Shown here: positions 18,140-27,379 of the stretch, one piece after another
Numbering within the stretch: the stretch's first letter is position 1
Layout: the number at the start of each line of letters is the position of its first letter
NCBI GenBank assembly: GCA_963824805.1
Contig: CAWGQZ010000001.1
Location: forward strand, 4,077-68,076
Direction of reading: 5' to 3'
Length of the DNA: 64,000 nucleotides
DNA from: DATBAT01 sp963824805
GTDB taxonomy: Bacteria > Acidobacteriota > Terriglobia > Terriglobales > Acidobacteriaceae
The notes under the pieces: model-generated
Database searches by the model: none
What the model saw: only the letters and a program-made list of their open reading frames with translations
What the model was told of the DNA's origin: nothing
Made by a program: the position numbers and the translations under genes

Positions 18140-18457
18140 TTAGCGGGCTGGCTTGCGCTTTGCCTTGGAAAACTTGAACTCATGCAGGCGCATATTGACG
18201 CGCTTGCCGCGGAAAGTGACGCCTTCCGATTGCAGGCGGAACCTCTGCTCGAATGCAGAGTCACCGCGGAGCTTGATCTCGCCCCCAGCCCCTAACACCC
18301 TTTGCCAGGGTACCCCGGCAGCACTGCGAAGTGCTGCTGCGGTTCGCCGGGCACCGCGAGGATAACCTGCAGCGCGGGCGACCGCGCCGTAGGTTGAGAC
18401 CTTCCCTCGGGGAATGCGGCGAATGACCGCCAGGATGCGGCTCTGCATCGTCGTCAT
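18140..18457 (-). CDS. Alkyltransferase-like (ATL) DNA-repair protein
   Basis: 105 residues with the DNA-binding fold of O6-alkylguanine transferases: IPRGKVSTYGAVARAAGYP and RTAAALRSA. The active-site Pro-Cys-His-Arg-Val is replaced by PWQRV, so it cannot accept the alkyl group. Trp in this position marks ATL proteins, which bind O6-alkylguanine and flag it for nucleotide excision repair. The basic C-terminal tail (KFSKAKRKPAR) may help DNA binding. It lies 31 bases upstream of the M49 peptidase on the same strand. Confidence 0.88.
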   Translation of the reverse strand: MTTMQSRILAVIRRIPRGKVSTYGAVARAAGYPRGARRTAAALRSAAGVPWQRVLGAGGEIKLRGDSAFEQRFRLQSEGVTFRGKRVNMRLHEFKFSKAKRKPAR

Positions 18458-18502
18458 GGAGCTAGCGGTTCGCGGGCGAGTCGCCGGCGACCAAAATGGG
18501 TC

Positions 18503-18865
18503 TTACGCCGCCTTGCGGAACGAGTCAACAGCCGCCTGCTCGCTCTCATAAACATCAAAGACGGTCAGCAGCTTGGTAACCTGTAAGAGGTCGCCTACGC
18601 GCTGCGTCAGATTGGCAAGCTTGAGCGACGCATCGGCATTTCGCGCCGAGGTGTAGAGCGAAACCAAAGTGCCCAGACCGCCGCTATCAATATAGTTGGT
18701 GCCAGATAAATTAAGCACAATGCGCTTGTGATCGGTAAGCAGGTTTTTGATGGTGTCCCGCAGTTGACTGGTCTCTTCGCCGAAAATGATGCGGCCGGAG
18801 CAGTCCATCACCGTAACGCCGTCCACCGTGCGAGTATCGAGTTTGAGTTGCAAGGGAGCCTCCAC
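18503..18865 (-). CDS. STAS-domain anti-sigma factor antagonist
   Basis: 120 residues, a single STAS domain. The phosphorylatable serine motif is NYIDSGGLGTLVSLY near residue 62 (DSxG). The family binds or releases an anti-sigma kinase depending on serine phosphorylation. No RsbW-type kinase or phosphatase is nearby, so the partner is encoded elsewhere. It starts GTG at 18863-18865, divergent from dnaX. Confidence 0.9.
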   Translation of the reverse strand: MEAPLQLKLDTRTVDGVTVMDCSGRIIFGEETSQLRDTIKNLLTDHKRIVLNLSGTNYIDSGGLGTLVSLYTSARNADASLKLANLTQRVGDLLQVTKLLTVFDVYESEQAAVDSFRKAA

Positions 18866-18964
18866 TTCTGGGTGATAATCGTATCAGGATTGCGCATCGG
18901 TTTGGCTGCTTTGTTCGCACAGGAAGTTCATCCGGAGCGCGGTTTTGCACCGATCTCCATCACG

Positions 18965-18970
18965 TATAAT
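18965..18970 (+). promoter_or_regulatory. -10 element of the dnaX promoter
   Basis: A perfect TATAAT ends 15 bases before the dnaX ATG. A -35 is weak: TTGCAC at 18945-18950 is only 14 bases away. Transcription would start around 18977, leaving a leader of about nine bases and no room for a normal ribosome site. Confidence 0.45.
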
Positions 18971-18985
18971 TAAGATTTCCCCGTC

Positions 18986-20806
18986 ATGAGCTACCAGGTT
19001 CTGGCCCGCAAATATCGTCCCCAGAAATTCTCCGAAGTTATCGGTCAGGACCATGTTACCCGCACCCTGAAAAACGCCATTGAACAAGGGCGTACCGCCC
19101 ATGGCTACATTTTCAGTGGGCATCGCGGCATCGGTAAGACCACTATTGCCCGCATTCTGGCCATGGCGCTGAATTGTCGCGCTTCGGACAAACCGGCGCT
19201 GGAACCTTGCGGGGTTTGCGATTCCTGTACGGAAATTCGTGCTGGAAATTCGGTGGACGTGATCGAAATCGATGCAGCTACCAATCGCGGAATTGATGAA
19301 ATCCGCGAACTGCGCGAAGGTGCCCGTTACCGCCCGGCACGCGACCGGTTCAAAATTTATATTCTGGACGAAGCCCACCAGATTACCGACGCCGCCTTCA
19401 ACGCGTTGCTTAAGACGCTGGAAGAGCCACCCAGCCACATCATTTTCATGATGGCGACGACACAGCCGGAGGATATTCCGCAGACCATCCGATCTCGGTG
19501 CCAGCATTTCAGCTTTCGTGCGGTGCGCTTCGAGCAGATTCTGCAACAACTGAAAGACCTCACCGCCCTTGAAAAGATCGAGGCCGACGAGGATGCTCTG
19601 GCCCTACTGGCGGAGGCGGGCGACGGATCGATGCGGGATGCGCTTTCCATCCTCGACCAGGCGATTGCCTCTAGCGGTGGCCGCCTTACGCTCGAGCAAG
19701 TGCGCCAACTGATCGGCATGGCGCCCTCGGGAGTTCTGGAAGAAGTGATGCGCGCCGTTTCCGACGGATCGAGCGAGCGCGTGTTGCAACTGGTTGATCG
19801 AGTCTTGAACGAAGGTCACAACCCAACTCACTTCGCCCGGCAGATGGTCCGCTTTCTACGCAATGCAACAGTGGCCAAAGTCGCGGGAACGGACAGTCCC
19901 CTGCTGCAGATTTCCACCGACGAACGCCAGCGGGTTGCGGCGGTGGCCGAGCTTTTCAGCGAAGAAGATTTGGCCCGGCATTTACAGATCATGCTGCGCA
20001 CCCACGGCGAGCTTGGCTACCGCCAGGAGCAGCGTTTCCATCTGGAACTGGGCCTTTTGAAGATGGCCCACGCCCAGCGCCTGATTCCGCTTGAACAACT
20101 CCTGAGCGATGCCGGCATGACCAGCACAAAGCCAGGAACGCCTCTTGCTCCGGGTAAACCAACCATGGTGCCGGACATCCGTAAACCGGAGCTTCAGAGC
20201 CGGCCCGCTGCAGTTTCTCCATTTGCCGCCGATTCGGCTCGGAAGGGCGGAGCCAAACCCCAACTCGCGGTTGAAGATGCACCTGCCGCGGTGTCGAGGC
20301 CCGCGGTCCCACCATTGACCACACGGGTGGTAATGGGATCGGCTGCTCCGGCACAGGTCGAGGAGCCAGAACCGGATCCCGGGGCTGTCGTGGTGGAGGA
20401 AAAACCTCCCGCGCCACAGCTATCGCAACCAGATGACCTGCGCGAAGCCGTTCTGCGATCGCTCGACAGTGGGTCAAACCGCATGCTGATCTCCATGCTC
20501 GAAGCGGGTGAGTGGCGCGTCGATGACAACGATCTGGTCATCAGAGTAGAATCGTCGGCCGCCATGATCGACATGTCAGTGAGCGCCGATGCCCGGCGAA
20601 TCATGATCGCCACCGCCAGCGGAGTTCTGGGACGCGCGCTCAAGGTAAGGGTCGTCCCTGGCGGGCGGGCCCAGCCAGCGGTGACCCGGGCGCCCGCAGT
20701 CGGAGGCCGTGGGCGAGCGGAGCAAGACCCGATCGTGAAGCGTATGAGAGAAAAATTCGGCGCCGAGATCCGAACGATCATCGACCACACCAGCAAGCGG
20801 AGTTAG
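18986..20806 (+). CDS. dnaX: DNA polymerase III subunits gamma/tau
   Basis: 606 residues. Walker A GHRGIGKT at 45-52, four zinc-binding cysteines (64, 75, 78, 81), Walker B-like LDEAHQITDAAFNALLKTLEEP and a sensor-1 MATTQPEDIPQTIRSRC follow in the usual clamp-loader order. The C-terminal third is Pro/Ala-rich with a small folded end (about 490-606), as in tau proteins. It loads the sliding clamp and couples the replisome. It begins the conserved run dnaX-ybaB-recR. No A-rich slippage heptamer was noticed. Confidence 0.97.
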   Translation: MSYQVLARKYRPQKFSEVIGQDHVTRTLKNAIEQGRTAHGYIFSGHRGIGKTTIARILAMALNCRASDKPALEPCGVCDSCTEIRAGNSVDVIEIDAATNRGIDEIRELREGARYRPARDRFKIYILDEAHQITDAAFNALLKTLEEPPSHIIFMMATTQPEDIPQTIRSRCQHFSFRAVRFEQILQQLKDLTALEKIEADEDALALLAEAGDGSMRDALSILDQAIASSGGRLTLEQVRQLIGMAPSGVLEEVMRAVSDGSSERVLQLVDRVLNEGHNPTHFARQMVRFLRNATVAKVAGTDSPLLQISTDERQRVAAVAELFSEEDLARHLQIMLRTHGELGYRQEQRFHLELGLLKMAHAQRLIPLEQLLSDAGMTSTKPGTPLAPGKPTMVPDIRKPELQSRPAAVSPFAADSARKGGAKPQLAVEDAPAAVSRPAVPPLTTRVVMGSAAPAQVEEPEPDPGAVVVEEKPPAPQLSQPDDLREAVLRSLDSGSNRMLISMLEAGEWRVDDNDLVIRVESSAAMIDMSVSADARRIMIATASGVLGRALKVRVVPGGRAQPAVTRAPAVGGRGRAEQDPIVKRMREKFGAEIRTIIDHTSKRS

Positions 20807-20847
20807 TCGAATCTCCTTCGTGAAGGAGAGACACACAGGAAACACCT

Positions 20848-21153
20848 ATGAGCGGATTTAACATGCAGGAACTAATGTCGCAGGCTAAGAAGCAATACGA
20901 ATCCCTGCAAAGGAAAATGGAAGAAACCCAGGTGGAGGCGACCTCGGGTGGTGGCAGCGTCACCGTCAAGATGGACGGCCGCAAGCAAGTCCTCGGGATC
21001 AAAATCGACCCAGAGGCGGTGAAAGCCGGCGACATTGAAATGCTGCAAGACCTGATCACCGCCGCTATCAACGGAGCCGGCCGCAAAGTGGACGAAGCCA
21101 TGCAATCCACCATGGGCGGAATGCTCGGCGGGATGAATATCCCGGGACTGTAA
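20848..21153 (+). CDS. YbaB/EbfC nucleoid-associated protein
   Basis: 101 residues: an N-terminal helix (MQELMSQAKKQYESLQRKME) of the DNA-binding tweezer dimer, then the conserved beta part (ASSGGGSVTV-like TSGGGSVTVKMDGRKQVLGI) and a Gly/Met-rich end (MGGMLGGMNIPGL). It sits between dnaX and recR, as in many bacteria, 41 bases after dnaX. Start ATG 20848 follows an AGGAAA ribosome site. Confidence 0.95.
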   Translation: MSGFNMQELMSQAKKQYESLQRKMEETQVEATSGGGSVTVKMDGRKQVLGIKIDPEAVKAGDIEMLQDLITAAINGAGRKVDEAMQSTMGGMLGGMNIPGL

Positions 21154-21269
21154 AGAAAATTTGGCAATCGGGGAATTTGCAGTTGGCGGATAAACAAGCG
21201 GTTGGCCAAGGGACCTTAGCAATTCCAAGTTCCCCCAATTACGAGATCTCCGGTTGAATCGAGGATTAC

Positions 21270-21869
21270 GTGAGCCGTTTTGCCGAGCCAATGGCTCGCC
21301 TGATCGAAGAGTTAAAGAAACTGCCGGGAGTCGGCAGCAAGAGCGCGCAGAGGCTCGCCTTCCACATTCTCCGATCGAGTGATGAGGATGCCGAAGCTTT
21401 GGCCGGCGCGGTTCGAGATGTGAAGGCCAACCTGAGGCTCTGCTCGATCTGCAACAATATCACCGATGTCGATCCCTGCATTTACTGCAGTAGTCCGACC
21501 CGCAATCTTCGGATCGTGTGCGTGGTCGAGGAACCGACCAATATTGCTTCCATTGAAAAGACCAAGCATTTCAATGGGGCCTACCATGTTCTGCACGGGT
21601 CAATTTCCCCTCTCCACGGCATCGGCCCTGACCAGTTGCGCATATCGAACCTAATGCGGCGTGTCGAGGACGGCCAGGTTGACGAAGTCATCATAGCGAC
21701 CAATCCCACGGTGGAAGGCGAGGCAACGGCAACCTATTTATCCGGCCAGTTACGCCGCGCCGGGCTAAAAGTTACCCGCATCGCGATGGGTATTCCAGTG
21801 GGCAGCGACATCGAGTACACCGACGAAATCACCATGCTGAAAGCCATGGAAGGCCGCCGGGATATGTAG
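21270..21869 (+). CDS. recR: Recombination mediator RecR
   Basis: 199 residues from GTG 21270. A helix-hairpin-helix (LPGVGSKSAQRLAFHIL), a four-cysteine zinc finger (CSICNNITDVDPCIYC) and a Toprim domain (IVCVVEEPTNIASIEKT ... VDEVIIATNPTVEGEATATYL) appear in standard order. It works with RecO/RecF to load RecA at gaps. It is the last gene of the dnaX run. Confidence 0.96.
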   Translation: MSRFAEPMARLIEELKKLPGVGSKSAQRLAFHILRSSDEDAEALAGAVRDVKANLRLCSICNNITDVDPCIYCSSPTRNLRIVCVVEEPTNIASIEKTKHFNGAYHVLHGSISPLHGIGPDQLRISNLMRRVEDGQVDEVIIATNPTVEGEATATYLSGQLRRAGLKVTRIAMGIPVGSDIEYTDEITMLKAMEGRRDM

Positions 21870-21991
21870 GTCTTCGTTGCCCCTGTAAATGTGCAAAGTT
21901 TTGCGCATCGCCTCTCTCCCCATTAAGCATATTGTTAGCTTTTGCCATCTATAAACTTCATTGCAGGCCACTTAACCACCAAGCATAGTCC

Positions 21992-22019
21992 TTGTCATTT
22001 GGTTCACGACTTGCATTAT
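21992..22019 (+). promoter_or_regulatory. Possible promoter of a small RNA
   Basis: TTGTCA (21992-21997) and CATTAT (22014-22019) are 16 bases apart, followed within 170 bases by a strong terminator and no open reading frame. Confidence 0.4.
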
Positions 22020-22025
22020 CCACAG

Positions 22026-22190
22026 TGCGTGTGACAACGCTCCTTGTTGCTTTTCTCTGGCCGAGCCGGGAGATGCGCCACAAAGGCCACAAAAGGGCCA
22101 CCGCATCTAACCGGCACCATACGCGCCGCCGTGTGATGTAACCGCATCTCAAGCGACGCATTAACCGGGCTAACCAGCCCGGTTTTTTTG
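22026..22190 (+). ncRNA. Candidate structured small RNA after recR
   Basis: About 165 bases between a promoter-like sequence and an intrinsic terminator. It contains a hairpin with 7-base arms AGATGCG / CGCATCT near 22071-22108, enclosing a smaller GGCC stem, and a second CCGCATCT copy near 22142. No ribosome site plus open frame was found. It does not show the conserved SRP RNA core, although SRP RNA genes lie beside dnaX in some phyla. It may instead be a structured leader or the 3' end of the recR transcript. Confidence 0.35.
22164..22190 (+). terminator. Intrinsic terminator
   Basis: Perfect 8-base stem ACCGGGCT / AGCCCGGT with a 4-base loop, followed by seven Ts and a second T-rich stretch. 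Clearly reads on the plus strand. Confidence 0.9.
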
Positions 22191-22251
22191 TTTTTCTGCC
22201 ACCGATCGCGGTGAAGACTTTCCGCTATATTTGTTGTCGCCTTTTACCCCT

Positions 22252-23811
22252 ATGAGTTCATCTTCGGTGACGGCAACTGCGTCCAAGACCTCTTTCCTGC
22301 GCGATGGAATGCTGCTGGTCCTGGTCGTCGCCATCGCCAAGTTCGGGCTGCACATGATCTTCAACAACCGTTACGGATACTTCCGCGACGAGTTTGATTA
22401 CATGGCCTGTGGCGACCACCTGGCATGGGGATATGTCGACCAACCGTCGCTTGCGCCGTTTCTGATGCGAGTGAGCCGCGAGCTGTTCGGCGAGTCGCTG
22501 CGGGCGGTGCGGCTGTTCCCTGCGCTGGCAAGTTCCGCGAATGTAGTGTTGACCGCCATGATCGCTCGCGAACTAGGAGGCAAGAGCTATGCGCTTTTTC
22601 TGAGCGCGCTAGCCGCGGCGATCGCTCCGATGTACTTGTCGAACGGCGGGCTTTTCACCACCAACTTCATGGAGCCGCTGTTCTGGATGGGCTGCGCGTA
22701 CTTCGCCATCCTGGCGATAAAGCGCAACGATCCTCGATATTGGGTGTGGTTTGGAGTTGTAGCCGGATTAGGGCTAAACAACAAATATTCGATCACGGTT
22801 TTCGGACTGGGAATCGTCATCGGCCTTGCGCTCTCCGATCAACGGCGGATCTTGTGGAACAAGTGGCTGTGGCTGGGCGGGCTGGCGGCTTTCCTGATGT
22901 TTCTGCCCAACCTCATCTGGAGCGTGGAGCACCACTGGCCTTTCGTCGAACTAATGCGCAACATTCGGGCCGAAGGCCGGGACGTACAGCTATCGGGGTG
23001 GCAGTTCTTCTCTCAGCAGACGCTTTTGATCGGAACTCTCAGCGCTCCCATCTGGATGACAGGGGTAGTTGCATTGCTGGTCTGTAAGTCGTTAAGACCC
23101 TATCGCCTGTTGGGAGTGTGCTATTTCGTAGCCTTCACCGTATTCGTAGTCCTGCACGGGAAGAATTACTACCTTGCACCGATTTATCCCATGCTGCTGG
23201 CCGCGGGTGCAGTGATGTTTGAGCGCGGGTTAAATCGCGTCCGCTATGGATGGGTATGGCAACCGCTGATCGCGGGAACGATCTTCGCCACCGGGGCGTG
23301 GTTCGCTCCCCTCACCGTTCCGATCTTGCCCGTGGAACAGTTCATCTCTTACATGAACAAGCTCCCGATCAAGGTTCCGCGCACGGAGAGAAGTCACTTC
23401 GCCGTCGTATTGCCACAGCACTACGCTGATCAATTTGGATGGCAGGAGATGGCGGAAGCAGTAGCTAAGATTTACAACGGACTGCCGCCTGAGCAGCGTG
23501 CCAAGACTGGAATATTTGGCAACAACTATGGCTATGCAGGCGCAATCGACTTTTTCGGCCCGCGTCTTGGCCTTCCCAAAGCGATCAGCACTCATCAGAC
23601 TTACTGGTTGTGGGGACCCCGCAACTACACAGGTGAAAGCCTTATTGTGCTCGGGGACCATCGCTCGTCTCTCGAACCAAAGTGCCAGAGCATTCAGGAA
23701 TTCGACGTGAGCTTCGGTGCTTACGGGCTGGAGCACGATCCTATTTTTGTGTGCCAGGGCCTGAAGTGGAACCTGCAAGAAATCTGGCCAGAACTAAAAA
23801 AGTGGAGGTGA
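22252..23811 (+). CDS. GT-C family (PMT/GT39-like) membrane glycosyltransferase
   Basis: 519 residues from ATG 22252. The first lumenal loop has the family pattern YGYFRDEFDYMACGDHLAWGYVDQPSL: acidic Asp-Glu residues followed by GYVDQPSL, as in the ArnT/PMT_2 group. About 11-12 membrane helices follow, then a soluble C-terminal domain (about 390-519). Such enzymes move a sugar from a polyprenyl-phosphate carrier to lipid or protein on the periplasmic side. A GT2 carrier-loading type enzyme lies at 27380-28357, which may provide the donor; this link is inference. Confidence 0.87.
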   Translation: MSSSSVTATASKTSFLRDGMLLVLVVAIAKFGLHMIFNNRYGYFRDEFDYMACGDHLAWGYVDQPSLAPFLMRVSRELFGESLRAVRLFPALASSANVVLTAMIARELGGKSYALFLSALAAAIAPMYLSNGGLFTTNFMEPLFWMGCAYFAILAIKRNDPRYWVWFGVVAGLGLNNKYSITVFGLGIVIGLALSDQRRILWNKWLWLGGLAAFLMFLPNLIWSVEHHWPFVELMRNIRAEGRDVQLSGWQFFSQQTLLIGTLSAPIWMTGVVALLVCKSLRPYRLLGVCYFVAFTVFVVLHGKNYYLAPIYPMLLAAGAVMFERGLNRVRYGWVWQPLIAGTIFATGAWFAPLTVPILPVEQFISYMNKLPIKVPRTERSHFAVVLPQHYADQFGWQEMAEAVAKIYNGLPPEQRAKTGIFGNNYGYAGAIDFFGPRLGLPKAISTHQTYWLWGPRNYTGESLIVLGDHRSSLEPKCQSIQEFDVSFGAYGLEHDPIFVCQGLKWNLQEIWPELKKWR

Positions 23812-23871
23812 AAACGGCTCGTGTACAGGCGCAGAACAGCTAAGGTTCTACCGGAGAGAACTCGGGTTCGT

Positions 23872-24237
23872 TCAGTACTTTTCCCTCAGCTTGTTCTTCA
23901 CGTTCTTGGCCAGTTTTTCGACCGCCTCGGCCTCTTTGACCCTATCCAGCGACAGCAGGTTGGCATCCATCTTGTCGACGGAATCTTTCAGTTCAGCGGA
24001 CAGCTGAAATAGCTTGGTGGTATCGCGTCTGATCTGTTCCTAGCGGTCCTGTTGCCACTTTATAGCCCGTTCTCTGTCCTGTTGTTCGGTAGCCACCACC
24101 GGAACCCTGCCCGCCTCCGGCCCTTGGCTAACCAACGGAGGAAGATGGATCTGGCCTTGTGCCGCAGCGAGGCCAGCCGTCCCAAGACAAACCGCTCCTG
24201 TCGCCAAGAGTGACTTGAAAAACATAAATACTTCCAT
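23872..24237 (-). pseudogene. Exported helical protein interrupted by an in-frame amber codon
   Basis: Starts MEVFMFFKSLLATGAVCLGT with a signal peptide cleaved after AAA-Q. The frame hits TAG right after KWQQDR, near 24040. The same frame continues for about 55 more residues, charged and helical (EQIRRDTTKLFQLSAELKDS, KEAEAVEKLAKNVKNKLREK), to a TGA at 23872-23874. A single C-to-T change from CAG (Gln) would create the stop. Either a true nonsense mutation or a base error. Small secreted proteins with this layout are common in Acidobacteriota but I know no function. Confidence 0.6.
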
Positions 24238-24279
24238 GAAACGAATGCATTCCGATCACCTGTTGCCCACCTGCCACGC

Positions 24280-25845
24280 CTAAAGCGCCTGGCGCAATTC
24301 CCGCCGCAGAATTTTACCGGAAGCTGTCTTCGGGACCGCGTCTACAAACCTTACCTCTCGGGGCTGTTTGTAAGACGTAATTCTTTCGGCAACGAAAGCG
24401 CAAAGTTCTTCTCCCAGTCTAGTTCCCGATACGAATCCGTCACGCAGCGCGACAAAAGCCACGGGTACCTCGCCCGCGGCAGCGTCCGAGCGTCCCACCA
24501 CGCCGCACTCCCGCACCGCCGGATGCTCCAACAGTACCGCCTCTACCTCCGCCGGAGCAACCTGAAAACCCTTGTACTTGATCATCTCCTTGCGCCGGTC
24601 CAGCACCACGTAGAACCCATCTTTATCACGGCTGACGATATCCCCAGACCAGTACCAACCGTCCCGCAACACGCCTGCAGTAGCATTCGGCTCATGCCAG
24701 TACCCCAACATGAATTGCGGACCCCGCATTACCAACTCACCCGGCTGATTTGCAGGCAGTTCCTGTCCTTCATCGCCCACCACCAGGCAATCTGTTTTGG
24801 CGAGTGGCTGGCCAATGGAGTCAGGACGGTAAAGCTCGGGCTGCAAATACCCAACGTGAGTGACCGGAGAAGCTTCTGTCATTCCATAACCCTGGCACAC
24901 CAGCACGCCGGTAAGCGCGGTAAAGCGACGGGCTAATTCACCCGCCAGCGGTGCTGCCCCTGACTTCACCCAACGGAGCCTGTGTCCAGCTGGAAACTGG
25001 CCCGCCTCAGCCGCCTGCGCCAGCGCGTTCATGGCGGGAGGTACCAGCGGCATCATGGTGATCTCTTCGCTCAGCAGGAGTTCCGCCACCTGCTGCGCGT
25101 GGAAACGGGGCATCAAGACCAGCGTCGCGCCTAACGTCAGCGCCGGATTCAACATCACGTTCAATCCATAAATATGGTAAAGAGGGAGGAAACAGAGAAC
25201 TGCATCATCGGCGCGCAACTCCGAGGCGTGCGGCCCGATGAACTGAAACACATTCGAAACCAGGTTCGAATGGGACAACATGACCCCCTTCGGCAACCCG
25301 GTCGTCCCGCTTGAATAGGGGAGCGCCGCAATCATGATTTCCGGAGGAGTCTCGGCTGTGGTTAAGGCGGAATTTACCGGCCGCAACAGCGAAGAAAACG
25401 TCTGCGACCCCGCAGTGCCGGTGCGCGTGGTGTAAATACGGCGCAACTTGGGCAACCCGGTGAAGTTCATGCCATCGATGCAAACTCCGTCGCTGACCAG
25501 AAATACAGCGTCGGAGTCTTCCAGCTGGTGGTGAACTTCCCGTTCTCGGTAACTGGGATTCAGCAGCGTGGACACCGCACCGCACAGACTGGCGGCATGA
25601 AAGATGGCGCAAAATTCCCATGAATTCGCCAGATATATGGCGATGACTTCGCCAGGCTTGAGCCCCGCCGCGACCAAGCCATGGGCCAGGGACTCGACAA
25701 TCTCGCCGTATTCCGCATATGAAATCCGTCGGCCGCAGGAGGTGTCTACCAGAGCCGTTTTCTGAGGCGCACGCCGGCAGCTCTCAAAGATCAGATCGTG
25801 GACGAAGCGTCCCTTGGGGTCGGCATAGAGCGAAGTGCGTAACAT
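24280..25845 (-). CDS. AMP-forming acyl-CoA / 4-coumarate-CoA ligase-like enzyme
   Basis: 521 residues from ATG 25843-25845 (MLRTSLYADP); an in-frame start at 25878 is less likely. Adenylation motifs: YSSGTTGLPKGVMLSH (phosphate loop), QGYGMTEASPVTH, YWSGDIVSRDKDGFYVVLDRRKEMIKYKG split as usual, and the C-terminal catalytic Lys in PKTASGKILRREL. The overall layout follows 4-coumarate-CoA ligases. The substrate is probably an aromatic or medium-chain acid; it cannot be fixed from sequence. It stands alone between an exported small protein and a glutaredoxin, all on the minus strand. Confidence 0.9.
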   Translation of the reverse strand: MLRTSLYADPKGRFVHDLIFESCRRAPQKTALVDTSCGRRISYAEYGEIVESLAHGLVAAGLKPGEVIAIYLANSWEFCAIFHAASLCGAVSTLLNPSYREREVHHQLEDSDAVFLVSDGVCIDGMNFTGLPKLRRIYTTRTGTAGSQTFSSLLRPVNSALTTAETPPEIMIAALPYSSGTTGLPKGVMLSHSNLVSNVFQFIGPHASELRADDAVLCFLPLYHIYGLNVMLNPALTLGATLVLMPRFHAQQVAELLLSEEITMMPLVPPAMNALAQAAEAGQFPAGHRLRWVKSGAAPLAGELARRFTALTGVLVCQGYGMTEASPVTHVGYLQPELYRPDSIGQPLAKTDCLVVGDEGQELPANQPGELVMRGPQFMLGYWHEPNATAGVLRDGWYWSGDIVSRDKDGFYVVLDRRKEMIKYKGFQVAPAEVEAVLLEHPAVRECGVVGRSDAAAGEVPVAFVALRDGFVSGTRLGEELCAFVAERITSYKQPREVRFVDAVPKTASGKILRRELRQAL

Positions 25846-25920
25846 GGGGGCTGATTCTATAACGAACTGGCAGAACACCAGTTGTTTTAAATCTACGGAT
25901 AAGGAAGGACGGCAGATTGC

Positions 25921-26166
25921 CTAGTTGCTTAGTTTGCGGAGAAATTCGCGCTCATCCATGCGATATTTGAAGGCCTTACGCCCGTCGATGAACACCACCG
26001 GAACTTCGTCGGTAAACTGGCGCTTCAGTTGTTCGTCGCTATCGACATCGACATCCTGCCAGGTGAATCCTCCGCGCCGCTGCAGTTTGCCCAACGTCTC
26101 TTTGACAATCTCGCACAAATGACACCCTTTGCGCGAATACACTACGACCTGACGGGGCTGGTCCAT
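25921..26166 (-). CDS. Glutaredoxin-family thiol protein
   Basis: 81 residues from ATG 26164-26166 (MDQPRQVVVYSRKGCHLCEI). Redox motif CHLC, then the family's cis-Pro region (DEVPVVFIDGRKAFKYRM). This resembles the short DUF836-like glutaredoxins with CxxC. It may reduce disulfides in the cytoplasm; the partner is unknown. It lies 75 bases upstream of the CoA-ligase start, same strand. Confidence 0.87.
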   Translation of the reverse strand: MDQPRQVVVYSRKGCHLCEIVKETLGKLQRRGGFTWQDVDVDSDEQLKRQFTDEVPVVFIDGRKAFKYRMDEREFLRKLSN

Positions 26167-26291
26167 TGGGCGGATTTTACCCTGCCCGCCCTCCAAATTC
26201 CACCTTAACTGGCACGAAATACCAGCACTGAAATCATTTCCGATTCGAAAGTGGGAACATGTACTCTCGGGTCGATTTCAGTTGGCAACCT

Positions 26292-27327
26292 CTAATTCCG
26301 AATTCCTGCCACCTTGGTTCGGACCCTAAACACGCTGGTGCTGGCAACTATGTACAGTGTCTTCCCGTCCTTGTCTCCCCACGCCACATTGCCGACCACC
26401 TCCGGCACCTTGATCGTTCCGATGTGCTTGCCTTCGGGGGAAATAATCCAGACGCCCCCAGGCCCCGCACTATATATGTTGCCCTTCTTGTCCACCCGCA
26501 TCCCGTCGGGAACGCCGGGCGTCGAATCGGTCTTTGCGTCCAGGAAGGTCTGGCCGTCGGTCACCGATCCGTCGGGTTGGACTTTGTAACGCAGCCAGAC
26601 CTTGTCGCCCGACTCCGCTATGTAAAGATATTTTTCGTCCGGCGAAAACGCGATTCCGTTGGGACGCTTGATATCTTTAATGATCAATTGCAGCTTGTCG
26701 TTTTCCGGCGGAGCCCCCGCCTTGTGCTGGCGCGCCTCGGCGATGCGGTACACCCCGTTGACCGTTTGTTCCTTCAGCGGATCGCTATCGCCCTGCGTCG
26801 GCAGTCCGTATGGCGGATCTGTGAAGTACAAGGATCCGTCGGACTTATAGACCAGATCGTTCGGGCTATTCAATTTCTTCCCCTGAAACGAATCAGCCAG
26901 CACGGTGATCTGCGATTTGGGATCGACCGACTCCAAGCGCCACACATTCCGCCGAGCGTGCCCGGCCACAGCCACCCGGCCTTCCGGGTCTAAGGTCATT
27001 CCATTCGAGCCGGGTTCCGGCACCACCATATGGTTCCGAACCCTCATAGCCACTAGGGTGCATGAACACCGAAGCCTTCTCATCCCCGGGCTTCCAACGA
27101 TTGATGTTGTTAGCAGGAATCTCGGCGAACAGAAGGCTGCCGTCCCGCGTCCAGACCGGGCCCTCGGTCCACTTGTTAAACCCTGTGGCCACGCGTTCCA
27201 GCTTGGCGTTGGCGGCAATAAATTTATCGAGGGACGGATCCAGTTTTTGCACATCCTGCGAATAGGCTGCGGCTGCGGTCAGCAAAAGCATAGCCGCCAT
27301 GAGAGCAACTTGGAGGCAAATTTTCAT
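26292..27327 (-). CDS. SMP-30/gluconolactonase-like exported beta-propeller, one frameshift
   Basis: About 344 residues after correcting one shift near 27035. The N-terminal part (MKICLQVALMAAMLLLTAAA signal peptide, then FNKWTEGPVWTRDGSLLFAE) and the larger part (SNGMTLDPEGRVAVAGHARR, LNSPNDLVYKSDGSLYFTDP, RPNGIAFSPDEKYLYIAES) fit together only across frames. EGPVW, NDL and GIAFSPD carry the metal-binding and catalytic positions of the SMP-30 family, which hydrolyses lactones of sugars. It is probably periplasmic. Confidence 0.87.
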
Positions 27328-27379
27328 GCGAGGGATTGTACCTTAACTGAACTGCGCGGCTGGAGTGGCTAAGAGAAAG

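Noticed and set aside
22026..22190. SRP RNA gene near dnaX
   Set aside because: The universally conserved SRP RNA loop sequence is not present; kept only as a generic small-RNA candidate.
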